This document shows positions 39,440 to 47,622 of a stretch of DNA of 64,000 bases, in pieces. The stretch spans positions 1 through 64,000 of the forward strand of contig NZ_JACHFJ010000001.1 of NCBI RefSeq assembly GCF_014201825.1. The letters run 5' to 3'. Both the position numbers and the translations under genes were made by a program. Source of the stretch: Acidocella aromatica (GTDB taxonomy: Bacteria; Pseudomonadota; Alphaproteobacteria; Acetobacterales; Acetobacteraceae). Numbering within the stretch: position 1 is the stretch's first letter; the number at the start of each line of letters is the position of its first letter. The notes under the pieces are model-generated. The model saw only the letters and a list, made by a program, of their open reading frames with translations. It had not been told where the DNA came from and did not search any database.

Positions 39440-40181
39440 CGCCTGCCTCAAGCTCCGTCCGGTTGCTAACCAGAATCGGGCCGAATTTCCGGTCCTGGCG
39501 CAGATTCAAGCGGCCATCTTTGGCCATTTCCAAGCCCGCAATCAAGGTTGCTGCGATGGCGGCGCGTTTGGGGATGCCTTCTTCCAGCCCCTCGGGCAGG
39601 AATTGCTCCAGCGAGGCCCAGTCCGGCAACGCACCGAGCAGCTTGCCGATACGGTCCAACGCCTCACGCACAGAGAGATAGACCATCGGCTTGGGCCGGT
39701 AGCGCTGCTTGGCCCCGGCACGGCGGCGCGCGGCCAGATAGGCAGAGAGCAGGCCGGCGAGGTCGAGCTTGAGCTTGGAGCGGTCGGTCTCGGTAAAATC
39801 CTCCGGCTCGCCACGCGGGAATACGTCCCACCCCAGTTGCGGGCGCTGGCCCAGCCAAGCGGCGGCCTGACGCGTGGCTTGCAAGTCGATAAGCCGGGCG
39901 GCAAGCGTCTCGGCGGCCAACTCCACATCCTCGGGTTCGCCGAGCTGCGGCACCAGTAGGCGGGATTTCAACCAAGTGAGCCAAGCCGCCATCACCAGCC
40001 AATCGGCGGCCAGCTCCAGGCGGACGCGCCGCGCGCCCTCGATGACCGCCAGGAACTGCTCGACCAGTTGCAGGATGGAGATCTTGGCGATGTCCACCTT
40101 CTGCGTGCGGGCGAGTTCGAGCAGCAGGTCCAACGGGCCGTCATACCCCTCCAGATGCAGGACGAGGGCTTCAGTTTCCAA
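39432..40181 (-). CDS. scpA: SMC-Scp complex subunit ScpA (kleisin)
   Basis: ScpA bridges the SMC heads. The 249-residue protein starts with LHLEGYDGPLDLLLELARTQKVDI, the universal ScpA N-terminal signature, followed by ELAADWLVMAAWLTWLKSRLLVP, and ends in a winged helix. It overlaps the M50 protease gene by 11 bases upstream and scpB downstream. Confidence 0.95.
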   Translation of the reverse strand: METEALVLHLEGYDGPLDLLLELARTQKVDIAKISILQLVEQFLAVIEGARRVRLELAADWLVMAAWLTWLKSRLLVPQLGEPEDVELAAETLAARLIDLQATRQAAAWLGQRPQLGWDVFPRGEPEDFTETDRSKLKLDLAGLLSAYLAARRRAGAKQRYRPKPMVYLSVREALDRIGKLLGALPDWASLEQFLPEGLEEGIPKRAAIAATLIAGLEMAKDGRLNLRQDRKFGPILVSNRTELEAGDE

Positions 40182-40854
40182 CGTCGTTCCCCGTAAGCGC
40201 GAGGACCAAATGCTCGGCCCAGGGCAAAATCACGCTCATCGCGTCCTGGAACGGGTCGAAGGCGACGCCAAACTGCCCCAGCACGGCGGGCAGGATGAAC
40301 AGCACCAGCAACACCAGCAGGATGCCCAGGCGCTCGGTACTGGCCAGCCGGATGGCCAAAGGCAGCGGCAACAGAGCCACGGCAACGCGCCCGCCATCCA
40401 TGGGCGGTAGCGGGATGAGGTTGAACAGCCCCAGCACCAGATTGATCTCGATGAAATAGGCCAGATATTCCAGCCCCACCCCGCCATGAATGGCGAACCC
40501 GGCGGCGAGTGCGAGGGCAAAGTTCATCGCCGGGCCCGCGATGCCAACAACGCCCATCAGGCGGCGCGGGTTGTAGCGGCCCTTGATGTTGAGGTTCATC
40601 GGGTTGACCGGCACCGGTTTGGCCCAGCCATAGAGGAACTCAACATGACCGATGGTGGCAAGCTGCCCGAGGGCCAGCAGCAAAGGCAGGCCAATGGAGC
40701 CGAATGGGTCGATATGCTTGAGCGGGTTGAGGGTGAGCCGGTCGGCATTCTTGGCCGTATCGTCACCGAGCAGATGCGCGACATAGCCATGCGCCAGCTC
40801 GTGCAGGATGATCGCCGGAGCCAGCGCCAGCAGCAGAAGCATGGCGCCACTCAT
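40171..40854 (-). CDS. M50-family site-2 protease-like membrane metalloprotease
   Basis: A 227-residue membrane protein with the zinc motif HELAH at 18-22 inside the first helix and a second metal site region NLIPLPPMDGGRVAVALL. These match the short bacterial M50B proteases that cut within membranes. About five or six helices. No PDZ domain, so it is not RseP. Its substrate is unknown. ATG 40854 overlaps the nagZ stop (ATGA). Confidence 0.9.
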   Translation of the reverse strand: MSGAMLLLLALAPAIILHELAHGYVAHLLGDDTAKNADRLTLNPLKHIDPFGSIGLPLLLALGQLATIGHVEFLYGWAKPVPVNPMNLNIKGRYNPRRLMGVVGIAGPAMNFALALAAGFAIHGGVGLEYLAYFIEINLVLGLFNLIPLPPMDGGRVAVALLPLPLAIRLASTERLGILLVLLVLFILPAVLGQFGVAFDPFQDAMSVILPWAEHLVLALTGNDVGN

Positions 40855-41702
40855 GCCAGGGCCTCCAGCACGGCGCGGTTGCCCTCCATGTCGCCGGGGC
40901 AATAGAGGGCGATGTCGCACCCCGCCGCCAGCGCGGCCAGCGCCCGCTCGGCCGGGGTGGCTCCAGAAAGCGCGCCCATGGCCAGATCGTCCGACACCAG
41001 CGTGCCGGTAAAGCCGATTTTGCCCCGGATGATCTCGCGGATGACGATGGGCGATAGCGTACCGGGGCGCGCGGGGTCGATGGATTCATAGACCACATGC
41101 GCGGTCATCGCCCAAGGCAAATGCTTGTTGCGGATGAAGGGCAGCAGGTCGTCGTTGGTCAGTTCAGGCACGCGGGGCAGCGAGACGTGGCTGTCCACCA
41201 GCGCGCGGCCATGGCCGGGGATGTGCTTCATCACCGGGGTGATGCCCTCGGCCATGATGCCCCGGGCGATCTCACCACCGAGCGCGGCCACGGTTTCGGG
41301 ATCGCCGGTGATGGCGCGGTCGCCCACCACGTCCGACGCACCGGGGACACGTAGATCCAGCACCGGAGCGGCGGTCATGGTGAAGCCGGCCTCGCGCACC
41401 ATAACGCCCAGGGCGCGGCCATGGGCGAAGGCTTCCTCCGCTGTGCGCAGGCTGCCTGCGGGGGGTAAAGCGGGCCAGTGCGGCGGCTTCAGTCGGGCCA
41501 CGCGCCCGCCCTCCTGGTCCACCATCAGCACGGCCCCGGGCGGCAATGCTTCGCGCAGCTGGGCCATCAGCGTCGCGAGTTGAGCCGGGTCCACGATGTT
41601 ACGGCCGAACAGGATTACACCGCGCGGGCGGTGCGCCAGGAACAGATCGCGCTCTTCCGGCATCAGCGCCGGGCCGGAAATGCCGAGAATGACAGGCTTC
41701 AT
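40851..41702 (-). CDS. nagZ: Beta-N-acetylhexosaminidase
   Basis: NagZ removes GlcNAc from muropeptides in cytoplasmic peptidoglycan recycling. The 283-residue GH3 enzyme has VLMVDQEGGRVARL (substrate pocket), KHIPGHGRALVDSHVSLP at 159-176 (His/Asp dyad on the catalytic loop, D170-H172), and the nucleophile D238 in TLVSDDLAMGAL. No signal peptide, as expected for a cytoplasmic enzyme. ATG 41702 meets the SPOR gene stop (ATGA). Confidence 0.95.
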   Translation of the reverse strand: MKPVILGISGPALMPEERDLFLAHRPRGVILFGRNIVDPAQLATLMAQLREALPPGAVLMVDQEGGRVARLKPPHWPALPPAGSLRTAEEAFAHGRALGVMVREAGFTMTAAPVLDLRVPGASDVVGDRAITGDPETVAALGGEIARGIMAEGITPVMKHIPGHGRALVDSHVSLPRVPELTNDDLLPFIRNKHLPWAMTAHVVYESIDPARPGTLSPIVIREIIRGKIGFTGTLVSDDLAMGALSGATPAERALAALAAGCDIALYCPGDMEGNRAVLEALA

Positions 41703-42406
41703 CAGAACGCCGCCACCGCGCATTGCGCGCCCTTGGCGGTGAGCTGGGCACAGAAGGATTTCGCCTCGTCAGCGCTGGCAAAACCGCTGACGCGCAGGCG
41801 CCAAACGCTCTTGCCGTTCACCACGGCGGGAATGATCACGGGCTTCTTGTTCCCCAACAAATCCGGGTACTTCCTTTGCAGACTGGCCCAAGTGGCGGCG
41901 GCGCTGGGCTCGTCCGGCGTGGCGGCAAGCTGCACATCGGCGGGGCCGCCGGGCTTGGCGGGCGCGGGTACCGGGGGGCTGGCGGCCTGAGGGGCCGGGG
42001 TGGGTGCCGCGGCTGTAGGCCGCACCGGGGCTGACGGAGCGGGTTGCGGCGGCTGGTTCAGCCCGGCGGCCTGGTCCAGCTCGGCCACGGCGGGAGCCTG
42101 GGATGTTGGGGCCAGCTGTGGCGTACCCTGCGGCGCAGTCTGGCCGGACATGATGGGCACATCCGCCCCTGGCACCTCGAGCCCGCCTGGGCTCTGCGGT
42201 GCCACGCGCAGGGGCACATCCGGCGGATTGACCACAGGCGGCGGGCCGAACCCGCCGGTGCGGAGGCCGCTCCAGCCCAGCGCCACGACGATGACGAGCA
42301 GCGTTACCCCGCCCGCCCCAAGCACCATGCGGCGCAAGGCGGGGTCGAGGCGCTCGCCCCTCTCCCGATGCGGCTGGTAGAGAAAATCGTCGTCCGGGTC
42401 CTGCAA
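41702..42406 (-). CDS. SPOR-domain inner-membrane protein
   Basis: A 234-residue bitopic protein: short cytoplasmic part (1-26), one membrane helix (about 27-48, MVLGAGGVTLLVIVVALGW), a long Pro/Ala/Gln-rich periplasmic linker, and a C-terminal SPOR domain (about 155-234; TWASLQRKYPDLL...GKSVWRLRVSGFASADEAKS). SPOR domains bind denuded glycan at the division septum, so a divisome role is likely. It sits between argS and nagZ, a common order in this group. Confidence 0.88.
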   Translation of the reverse strand: MQDPDDDFLYQPHRERGERLDPALRRMVLGAGGVTLLVIVVALGWSGLRTGGFGPPPVVNPPDVPLRVAPQSPGGLEVPGADVPIMSGQTAPQGTPQLAPTSQAPAVAELDQAAGLNQPPQPAPSAPVRPTAAAPTPAPQAASPPVPAPAKPGGPADVQLAATPDEPSAAATWASLQRKYPDLLGNKKPVIIPAVVNGKSVWRLRVSGFASADEAKSFCAQLTAKGAQCAVAAF

Positions 42407-42408
42407 GC

Positions 42409-44148
42409 CTATCTCATCTCCTCGACCGGCTTCACGCCAAGCACGGCAAGACCCGAGCGAAGCACGATCGCCGTGGCGGCGACAAGCGCGATGCGCGCTG
42501 CGGTCTCGGTGGGCTTGTCCTCCTGCAGAAAGCGCAAGGCGGCATTGTCACGCCCGGCATTCCACAGCGCATGGAAATCACCCGCCAGCTCGTAGAGGAA
42601 GAAGGCCACGCGGTGCGGCTCGCGCGACTCGGCGGCCTGCTCGACCAGACGCGGCCACGTAATGAGGCGGCGGAGCATGGCCTGCTCCTCGGGCGCGCTG
42701 AGGCTGGAGAGATCGGCCGCCGGATTCACCCCGGAGGCCGCGCGCAGCACCGAGCGGCAGCGGGCATGGGCGTATTGCACATAGAACACCGGGTTGTCGC
42801 GCGTCTGCGCCACGGCGGCGTTAAGGTCGAAATCCATCTGCGCATCGGATTTGCGCATCAGCATGAGGAAGCGCACGGCATCCGAGCCGACCTCGTCGAT
42901 CAGGTCGCGCAGTTCCACGAAGGTGCCCGCGCGCTTGCTCATGCGCACCGGCTCGCCATTCTTCATCACGCGCACGATCTGGCAGAGTAGCACGTCCAGC
43001 CGGGCCGGGCGGCCATCGGCCAGGGCTTTCACCGCCGCCTGCATGCGCCGCACATAGCCGCCATGGTCCGCACCCCAGACATCGATCATGGCGTTGAAGC
43101 CGCGTGCCATCTTGTCGGCGTGATAGGCGATATCGTTGGCGAAATAGGTGTAGGAGCCGTCGGATTTGGCGATGGGGCGGTCCACGTCGTCGCCAAATTC
43201 GGTGGCGCGGAACAGCTCCTGCTCGCGCGGCTCCCAATCGTCCGGGGTCTTGCCCTTGGGCGGCTCCAGCACGCCGCGATAGATCAGCCCCTGGTCGCGC
43301 AGGGATTGCAGCCCGCGCGCCACGCCACCGGCTTCCACCAGCGCGCGCTCGGAGGAGAATACGTCATGCACCACGCCCAGGGCGGCGAGATCCTCGCGGA
43401 TCAGGTCCATCATCCGGTCCACGGCGAAGTCGCGGAAGGTGTCGAGCCAGTTGGCCTCGGGGGTTTCGGCGAACTGGTCGCCGTACTGCTTGGCCAGCGC
43501 CTCGCCGATGGGGATGAGATACGCCCCGCCATACTGCATGCCGCCTGGCACGGTCTCGATATAGGCTTCCGGCGAAAGCTTCAGCGCCTCAAGGTAGCGG
43601 ACATAGACCGAGCGGGCCAAGGCCAGCACCTGCGCGCCGGCGTCGTTGATGTAATATTCCTTGGTGACGTCATACCCCGCCTTGGACAGCAGGTTGGAAA
43701 GAGCATCGCCCACCACGGCACCGCGGCAATGGCCAACATGCAGCGGCCCGGTGGGGTTGGCGGAGACGTACTCAACGTTGATCTTGTGGTCACGCGCGGC
43801 GCCCTGACCATAAGCCTCACCGGCTTTGAGAATGACGGGCAGCTGCGACAGCAGCAGTTCCGGGGCCAGGGTCAGGTTGACGAAGCCCGGCCCGGCGGCC
43901 TCGGCCTTGGCGATGCCCGGCTGCGCGGAAAGCCTCTCGACTAGCCCAGCCGCCAGCTCGCGCGGGTTCTTGCCTGCGGGCTTGGCCGCGATCATGGCCG
44001 CGTTGCTCGCCATATCGCCATGCGCGGGGTCCTTTGTCGGGGTCACCTCGATTCGGGCCAGCACATCCTCGGCCAAGCTGGGGGCCAGCTCGGCCAGCTC
44101 ACGCAGGACAATGCCGCGCAGGGCGGCGTAAAGATTCTCTTCGCTCAT
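42409..44148 (-). CDS. argS: Arginine--tRNA ligase
   Basis: A 579-residue class I synthetase with the HIGH-like motif in ANPTGPLHVGHCRGAVVGD, the KMSKS-like VRMSKRAGTFVELRDL, and the DALR anticodon-binding domain ending AVLGVKPVEEM. ATG 44148 (MSEENLYAAL) is taken over 44154, which is 2 codons upstream; neither has a strong ribosome binding site. It follows dgt by 10 bases. Confidence 0.96.
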   Translation of the reverse strand: MSEENLYAALRGIVLRELAELAPSLAEDVLARIEVTPTKDPAHGDMASNAAMIAAKPAGKNPRELAAGLVERLSAQPGIAKAEAAGPGFVNLTLAPELLLSQLPVILKAGEAYGQGAARDHKINVEYVSANPTGPLHVGHCRGAVVGDALSNLLSKAGYDVTKEYYINDAGAQVLALARSVYVRYLEALKLSPEAYIETVPGGMQYGGAYLIPIGEALAKQYGDQFAETPEANWLDTFRDFAVDRMMDLIREDLAALGVVHDVFSSERALVEAGGVARGLQSLRDQGLIYRGVLEPPKGKTPDDWEPREQELFRATEFGDDVDRPIAKSDGSYTYFANDIAYHADKMARGFNAMIDVWGADHGGYVRRMQAAVKALADGRPARLDVLLCQIVRVMKNGEPVRMSKRAGTFVELRDLIDEVGSDAVRFLMLMRKSDAQMDFDLNAAVAQTRDNPVFYVQYAHARCRSVLRAASGVNPAADLSSLSAPEEQAMLRRLITWPRLVEQAAESREPHRVAFFLYELAGDFHALWNAGRDNAALRFLQEDKPTETAARIALVAATAIVLRSGLAVLGVKPVEEMR

Positions 44149-44158
44149 GATCACGCTT

Positions 44159-45301
44159 TCAGGCAGGGACCGACGGGTCGGTCAACCGGGAAAATTCATC
44201 GAGGGCGTAGCGGTCGGTCATGCCCGCCACGTAGTCGCGCACCACTTCGGCTGCCTGGGCGGTGCCGCCCTTGCCCGCACGATCGCGCCAATCATCGGGC
44301 AACAGGTTGGGCTGGTGCAGCAGCAGGTTCGCCAGGGTCTTGGTCACATGCTCGGCCTTATGCGTCTGGCGGTTAACGCGCCAGTGCCGGTACATACGGG
44401 CAAACAGGAAGCGCTTGAGCGCCACGTTGGCCACGCGGATCTCTTCGGAAAAGCCGATGACCGGGGTGGCGGCGTTGCGGATATCCTCGGTACTTTGCGG
44501 GTTCAGCGCGGCAAGGCGGCGCTCGCTCTCCTTCAGCGCATCATGCACCAAAGTGTTGATGACCGAGCGGCTGAGTTCGTGGCGGATGCGGTTCTTGGCC
44601 GTGGTCAGCGCCTGGGCGCGGCGGACCAGATCGCCGATCACCGGCAGGTCCAGTAGATCCTCGAACTCGAACAGCCCGGCGCGCAGCCCGTCGTCGAGGT
44701 CATGGGTGTTGTAGGCCACATCGTCCGAGAATGCGGCCACCTGGGCCTCGGCGGAGGTCTGGCGGTTAAGGTCGAGCGGCATCGCCTCGTTAAAGGCGGC
44801 GATGGTCGGCGGCGGGTTCTTCAGCGGGCCGTTATGCTTGGCCAGCCCCTCCAGCGTCTCCCAGGAGAGGTTCAGGCCATCGAACGCCGCATAACGCTGC
44901 TCCAGCAGTGTCACCACGCGGAAGGACTGGTCGTTATGGTCGAACCCGCCGAACTCCTTCAGCGCCTCGTTGAGCCCGCGCTCCCCCGCATGGCCGAAGG
45001 GCGGATGGCCGAGATCATGCGCCAGGGCCAGGCATTCGGTCAGGTCCTCGTCCAGCCCCAGCGTGCGGGCGATGGAGCGGGCGATCTGCGCCACCTCCAG
45101 GCTGTGGGTCAGGCGGGTGCGGTAGAAATCCCCCTCGCGCGTGACGAAGACCTGGGTCTTGTATTGCAGCTTGCGGAAGGCCGAGCAATGCACAACGCGG
45201 TCGCGGTCGCGCTGGTAGGGGCTGCGATCGTCCGAATCAGGCTGGGCGTGCTGGCGGCCGCGCGAATCCCGCGCTTGCACCGCATAGGGGGCTTTTGTCA
45301 T
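44159..45301 (-). CDS. dgt: dGTPase-like HD-domain triphosphohydrolase
   Basis: Hydrolyses dGTP (or other dNTPs) to the nucleoside and triphosphate. The 380-residue protein has DRSPYQRDRDRVVHCSAFRK, the substrate region TRLTHSLEVAQIARSIAR (first metal His), and LALAHDLGHPPFGHAGE, the HD metal pair. This is the shorter alphaproteobacterial type 2 form. It is divergent from erpA with about 62 bases between starts. Confidence 0.93.
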   Translation of the reverse strand: MTKAPYAVQARDSRGRQHAQPDSDDRSPYQRDRDRVVHCSAFRKLQYKTQVFVTREGDFYRTRLTHSLEVAQIARSIARTLGLDEDLTECLALAHDLGHPPFGHAGERGLNEALKEFGGFDHNDQSFRVVTLLEQRYAAFDGLNLSWETLEGLAKHNGPLKNPPPTIAAFNEAMPLDLNRQTSAEAQVAAFSDDVAYNTHDLDDGLRAGLFEFEDLLDLPVIGDLVRRAQALTTAKNRIRHELSRSVINTLVHDALKESERRLAALNPQSTEDIRNAATPVIGFSEEIRVANVALKRFLFARMYRHWRVNRQTHKAEHVTKTLANLLLHQPNLLPDDWRDRAGKGGTAQAAEVVRDYVAGMTDRYALDEFSRLTDPSVPA

Positions 45302-45363
45302 GCGCGGAGGCTTACCCCATCCGCGCCCTACCCTCCAAGGCCTTGGGCAACTATATAGGGGGC

Positions 45364-45690
45364 ATGAGCTTTACCATCTCTTCCAATGCAGCCGCCCGAG
45401 TGGCGGAAATCCTGGCCAGCGAGCCCGGCGCGCAGGCGCTGCGGGTGGAGGTGCTAGCGGGCGGCTGCTCCGGCCTGCAATACCGCTTCGACCTCACCGA
45501 CAAGCAAAACCCCGACGATCTCGTGGTGGAGCTGAACGGCGCGAAGGTGCTGGTGGACCCGGTGAGCCTCGACTTCCTCGGAGGCTCCGAGCTGGACTTC
45601 AAGGACAGCCTGATGGGCGCGCATTTCCTGGTGAAGAACCCCAACGCCACCGCCTCCTGCGGCTGCGGGACCTCGTTCTCCGTTGATTAA
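45364..45690 (+). CDS. erpA: A-type iron-sulfur carrier, ErpA-like
   Basis: An HesB/IscA-fold carrier that delivers Fe-S clusters to apoproteins. The 108-residue product from ATG 45364 has three cluster cysteines: C35 (LAGGCSGLQY), C99 and C101 (SCGCGTSFSVD). ATG 45364 is chosen because the family starts there; an upstream in-frame start at 45295 would overlap the divergent dgt start. It overlaps xthA by 8 bases. A second A-type gene, sufA, lies convergent beyond xthA. Confidence 0.93.
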   Translation: MSFTISSNAAARVAEILASEPGAQALRVEVLAGGCSGLQYRFDLTDKQNPDDLVVELNGAKVLVDPVSLDFLGGSELDFKDSLMGAHFLVKNPNATASCGCGTSFSVD

Positions 45691-46459
45691 GGTCACAACC
45701 TGGAACGTGAACTCCGTGCGCATGCGCGAGGCGCATGTGGCGGATTTCCTCACAAGCGAGCAGCCCGATTATCTGCTGCTGCAGGAGATCAAATGCGAGG
45801 AACACCAGTTCCCCGCCCTCACCTTCCGCCAACTCGGCTACGAGGCCGTGATTGTCGGGCAAAAATCCTATAACGGCGTCGCCATTCTGCACCGCGCCCC
45901 GGTGGAGGTGACCTTGCGCAAGCTGCCAGGCATGACGGAGGCGGATGCGCATTCGCGCTATGTCGAAGTGTCGGCGCAGGGGATGCGCATTGGCGGGCTG
46001 TATCTGCCCAACGGCAATTCCGGCGGCGAGGCAGGCTATGCCTACAAGCTGGAATGGATGGAAAATCTGCGCCTGCACGCGGCGGCGATGCTGGAGGCGG
46101 ATGAGGATTTCATCCTGGCCGGGGATTACAACGTCTGCCCGACCGACGCCGATTTTGCCCCGCGCGCTTTGCCGCCAGGGGACGCACTGATCCGCCCCGA
46201 GACCCGTGCCGCCTTCAACGCGCTCATCTATACCGGGTTGACCGAGGCCGTGCGCGCGCTGCATCCGCGAGAGACGCTCTACACCTTCTGGGATTATCAG
46301 GCCGGGGCGTGGGATAGGAATTCGGGGTTGCGCATCGACCATGCGCTGCTTTCCCCGCGTCTGGCGGAACGGCTGGTCTCGGTGACCATCCATAAGGATG
46401 AACGCGGCAAGCCACAGCCTTCCGACCATGTGCCGGTAACGGTGACGCTTTCGGCTTAG
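45683..46459 (+). CDS. xthA: Exodeoxyribonuclease III / AP endonuclease
   Basis: A class II AP endonuclease and 3'-5' exonuclease of base-excision repair. The 258-residue EEP-fold enzyme has KVTTWNVNSVRMRE, LLLQEIKCEEHQFP (metal Glu), SYNGVAIL, LAGDYNVCPTDAD (catalytic Asp/Asn), GLRIDHALLS and PSDHVPVTVTL (catalytic Asp-His). The start is TTG 45683 (LIKVTTWN) overlapping the erpA end; no better start exists. A terminator follows the stop at once. Confidence 0.94.
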   Translation: MIKVTTWNVNSVRMREAHVADFLTSEQPDYLLLQEIKCEEHQFPALTFRQLGYEAVIVGQKSYNGVAILHRAPVEVTLRKLPGMTEADAHSRYVEVSAQGMRIGGLYLPNGNSGGEAGYAYKLEWMENLRLHAAAMLEADEDFILAGDYNVCPTDADFAPRALPPGDALIRPETRAAFNALIYTGLTEAVRALHPRETLYTFWDYQAGAWDRNSGLRIDHALLSPRLAERLVSVTIHKDERGKPQPSDHVPVTVTLSA

Positions 46460-46488
46460 TTTAAAAGCCCGCTTAGCGGGCTTTTAAA
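46460..46488. terminator. Bidirectional terminator between xthA and sufA
   Basis: TTTAAAAGCCCGC and GCGGGCTTTTAAA form a perfect 13-base stem with a TTA loop, U-rich in both directions. On the minus strand it overlaps the last codons of sufA (stop at 46484), so it also ends the suf operon. Confidence 0.9.
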
Positions 46489-46852
46489 CGTGGAAGCTTT
46501 CGCCGCACCCGCAGCGGCCTTTCTCGTTCGGATTCTCGAAGGTGAAGCCGCGCGTCAGCTTGTCTTCCCTGTAATCCATCGTGGTGCCGATGAGGAACAG
46601 CGTCGCCTTGCGGTCTACCAGCACTGTGAGGTTCTGGCTCTTCACCACCTCATCCTGCGGCCCGGCTTCTGCCACCCAGTTCATCTCGTAGGACATGCCA
46701 GAGCAGCCCTTTGTGGAAACGGAAATGCGCAGCAGCTTGCCTGCCTCCGCGCCCTCATACAGCTTGCGCAGGCGCGTGGCGGCGGCCTCGGTGAGCTGCA
46801 TCAGCGGCGGGAGTTCGCGCTTCGGCGTGGCGGGCGTGAAAGTCGTGCTCAT
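46484..46852 (-). CDS. sufA: A-type iron-sulfur carrier of the SUF operon
   Basis: An HesB/IscA-fold protein of 122 residues with cluster cysteines C50 (KGCSGMSYEM), C114 and C116 (CGCGESFHV). It has an N-terminal extension of about 20 residues compared with ErpA. It is the last gene of the suf operon, 10 bases after sufT; it receives clusters from SufBCD and hands them on. The 3' end is inside the terminator hairpin. Confidence 0.93.
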   Translation of the reverse strand: MSTTFTPATPKRELPPLMQLTEAAATRLRKLYEGAEAGKLLRISVSTKGCSGMSYEMNWVAEAGPQDEVVKSQNLTVLVDRKATLFLIGTTMDYREDKLTRGFTFENPNEKGRCGCGESFHV

Positions 46853-46862
46853 AGCGTTTTCC

Positions 46863-47228
46863 TTAGAACATGTTCAGCATGAGGCGGGCTTCCTCGCTCA
46901 TGCGGCTCTGATCCCACGGCGGGTCCCACACGGTATCCACCGTTATGTCGCCCACGCCATCGACACACGCCACGGCATTGCGCACCATCTCCGGCAGTTC
47001 CTGCGCTGAAGGACAGCCGGGCGCGGTCAGCGTCATCTCGATCTTCACATCGTTATTATCGTTGATCTCAATGGCGTAGATCAGCCCGAGTTCGTAGATA
47101 TTCACAGGGATTTCCGGGTCAAACACCGTGGCGATGGCGCCGATCACGGCATCCTCGGACACATGCGGGTGCGTCTCGCCCTCGGGCGTCCAGGCGGTTA
47201 CGGGAACCATTTTCTCAGCGTCAGACAT
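46863..47228 (-). CDS. sufT: SUF system protein SufT (MIP18/DUF59 family)
   Basis: A 121-residue MIP18-type protein that helps mature Fe-S proteins. The core TVFDPEIPVNIYELGLIYAI and MTLTAPGCPSAQELPEMV (conserved Cys) are typical, as is VWDPPWDQSRMSEEARL near the end. It overlaps sufU by 8 bases. The family was found in suf operons and is required mainly when Fe-S demand is high. Confidence 0.92.
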   Translation of the reverse strand: MSDAEKMVPVTAWTPEGETHPHVSEDAVIGAIATVFDPEIPVNIYELGLIYAIEINDNNDVKIEMTLTAPGCPSAQELPEMVRNAVACVDGVGDITVDTVWDPPWDQSRMSEEARLMLNMF

Positions 47229-47622
47229 GGTGCAGAGCCTCGGCCAGCGCGCTCCAGGGCAGCGTGGCGCAACGAATGCGGGAGGAATAGGCGGCCAGCC
47301 CGGCGAGCGCGTTCAACTCGCCTAGGTCCGGGTTTTCCTCGCCAGTGGTCACAAGCTTTTCAAAATCATGGTGCAGCTGCTCGACCTGCTCGGGCGTCTT
47401 GCCCGCCACGGCATCCGCCATCAGGTCCGCACTGGCATTCATGATGGCGCAGCCTTCGGTTTCGTAATACACATCCATGCCCTTACGGGAGACGTACACA
47501 TGCACAGCATCACCGCAGATCGGGTTTTCCCCCTGCCCTTGTGCATCGAAATGCGCAGGCTTGCCGGCATGGAGGGGATGTTTGTGGCGCTCGACAATGA
47601 GGGCCTGATATGGATGGCTCAT
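47221..47622 (-). CDS. sufU: SufU/NifU-like sulfur-transfer protein
   Basis: A 133-residue IscU-fold protein. In Gram-positives SufU is a zinc protein taking sulfur from SufS. The zinc ligands are present: C36 and D38 (NPICGDAVHV), C58 (EGCAIMNASADLM) and C118 (SRIRCATLPWSAL). ATG 47622 overlaps the sufS stop (ATGA); a longer in-frame extension to 47751 lies inside sufS and is rejected. With sufE elsewhere in the window, two SufS partners coexist. Confidence 0.92.
   Translation of the reverse strand: MSHPYQALIVERHKHPLHAGKPAHFDAQGQGENPICGDAVHVYVSRKGMDVYYETEGCAIMNASADLMADAVAGKTPEQVEQLHHDFEKLVTTGEENPDLGELNALAGLAAYSSRIRCATLPWSALAEALHHV

Noticed and set aside
45295-45690. 131-residue version of ErpA starting at 45295
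   Set aside because: The extension overlaps the dgt start and is not family-like; 45364 gives the standard 108 residues.
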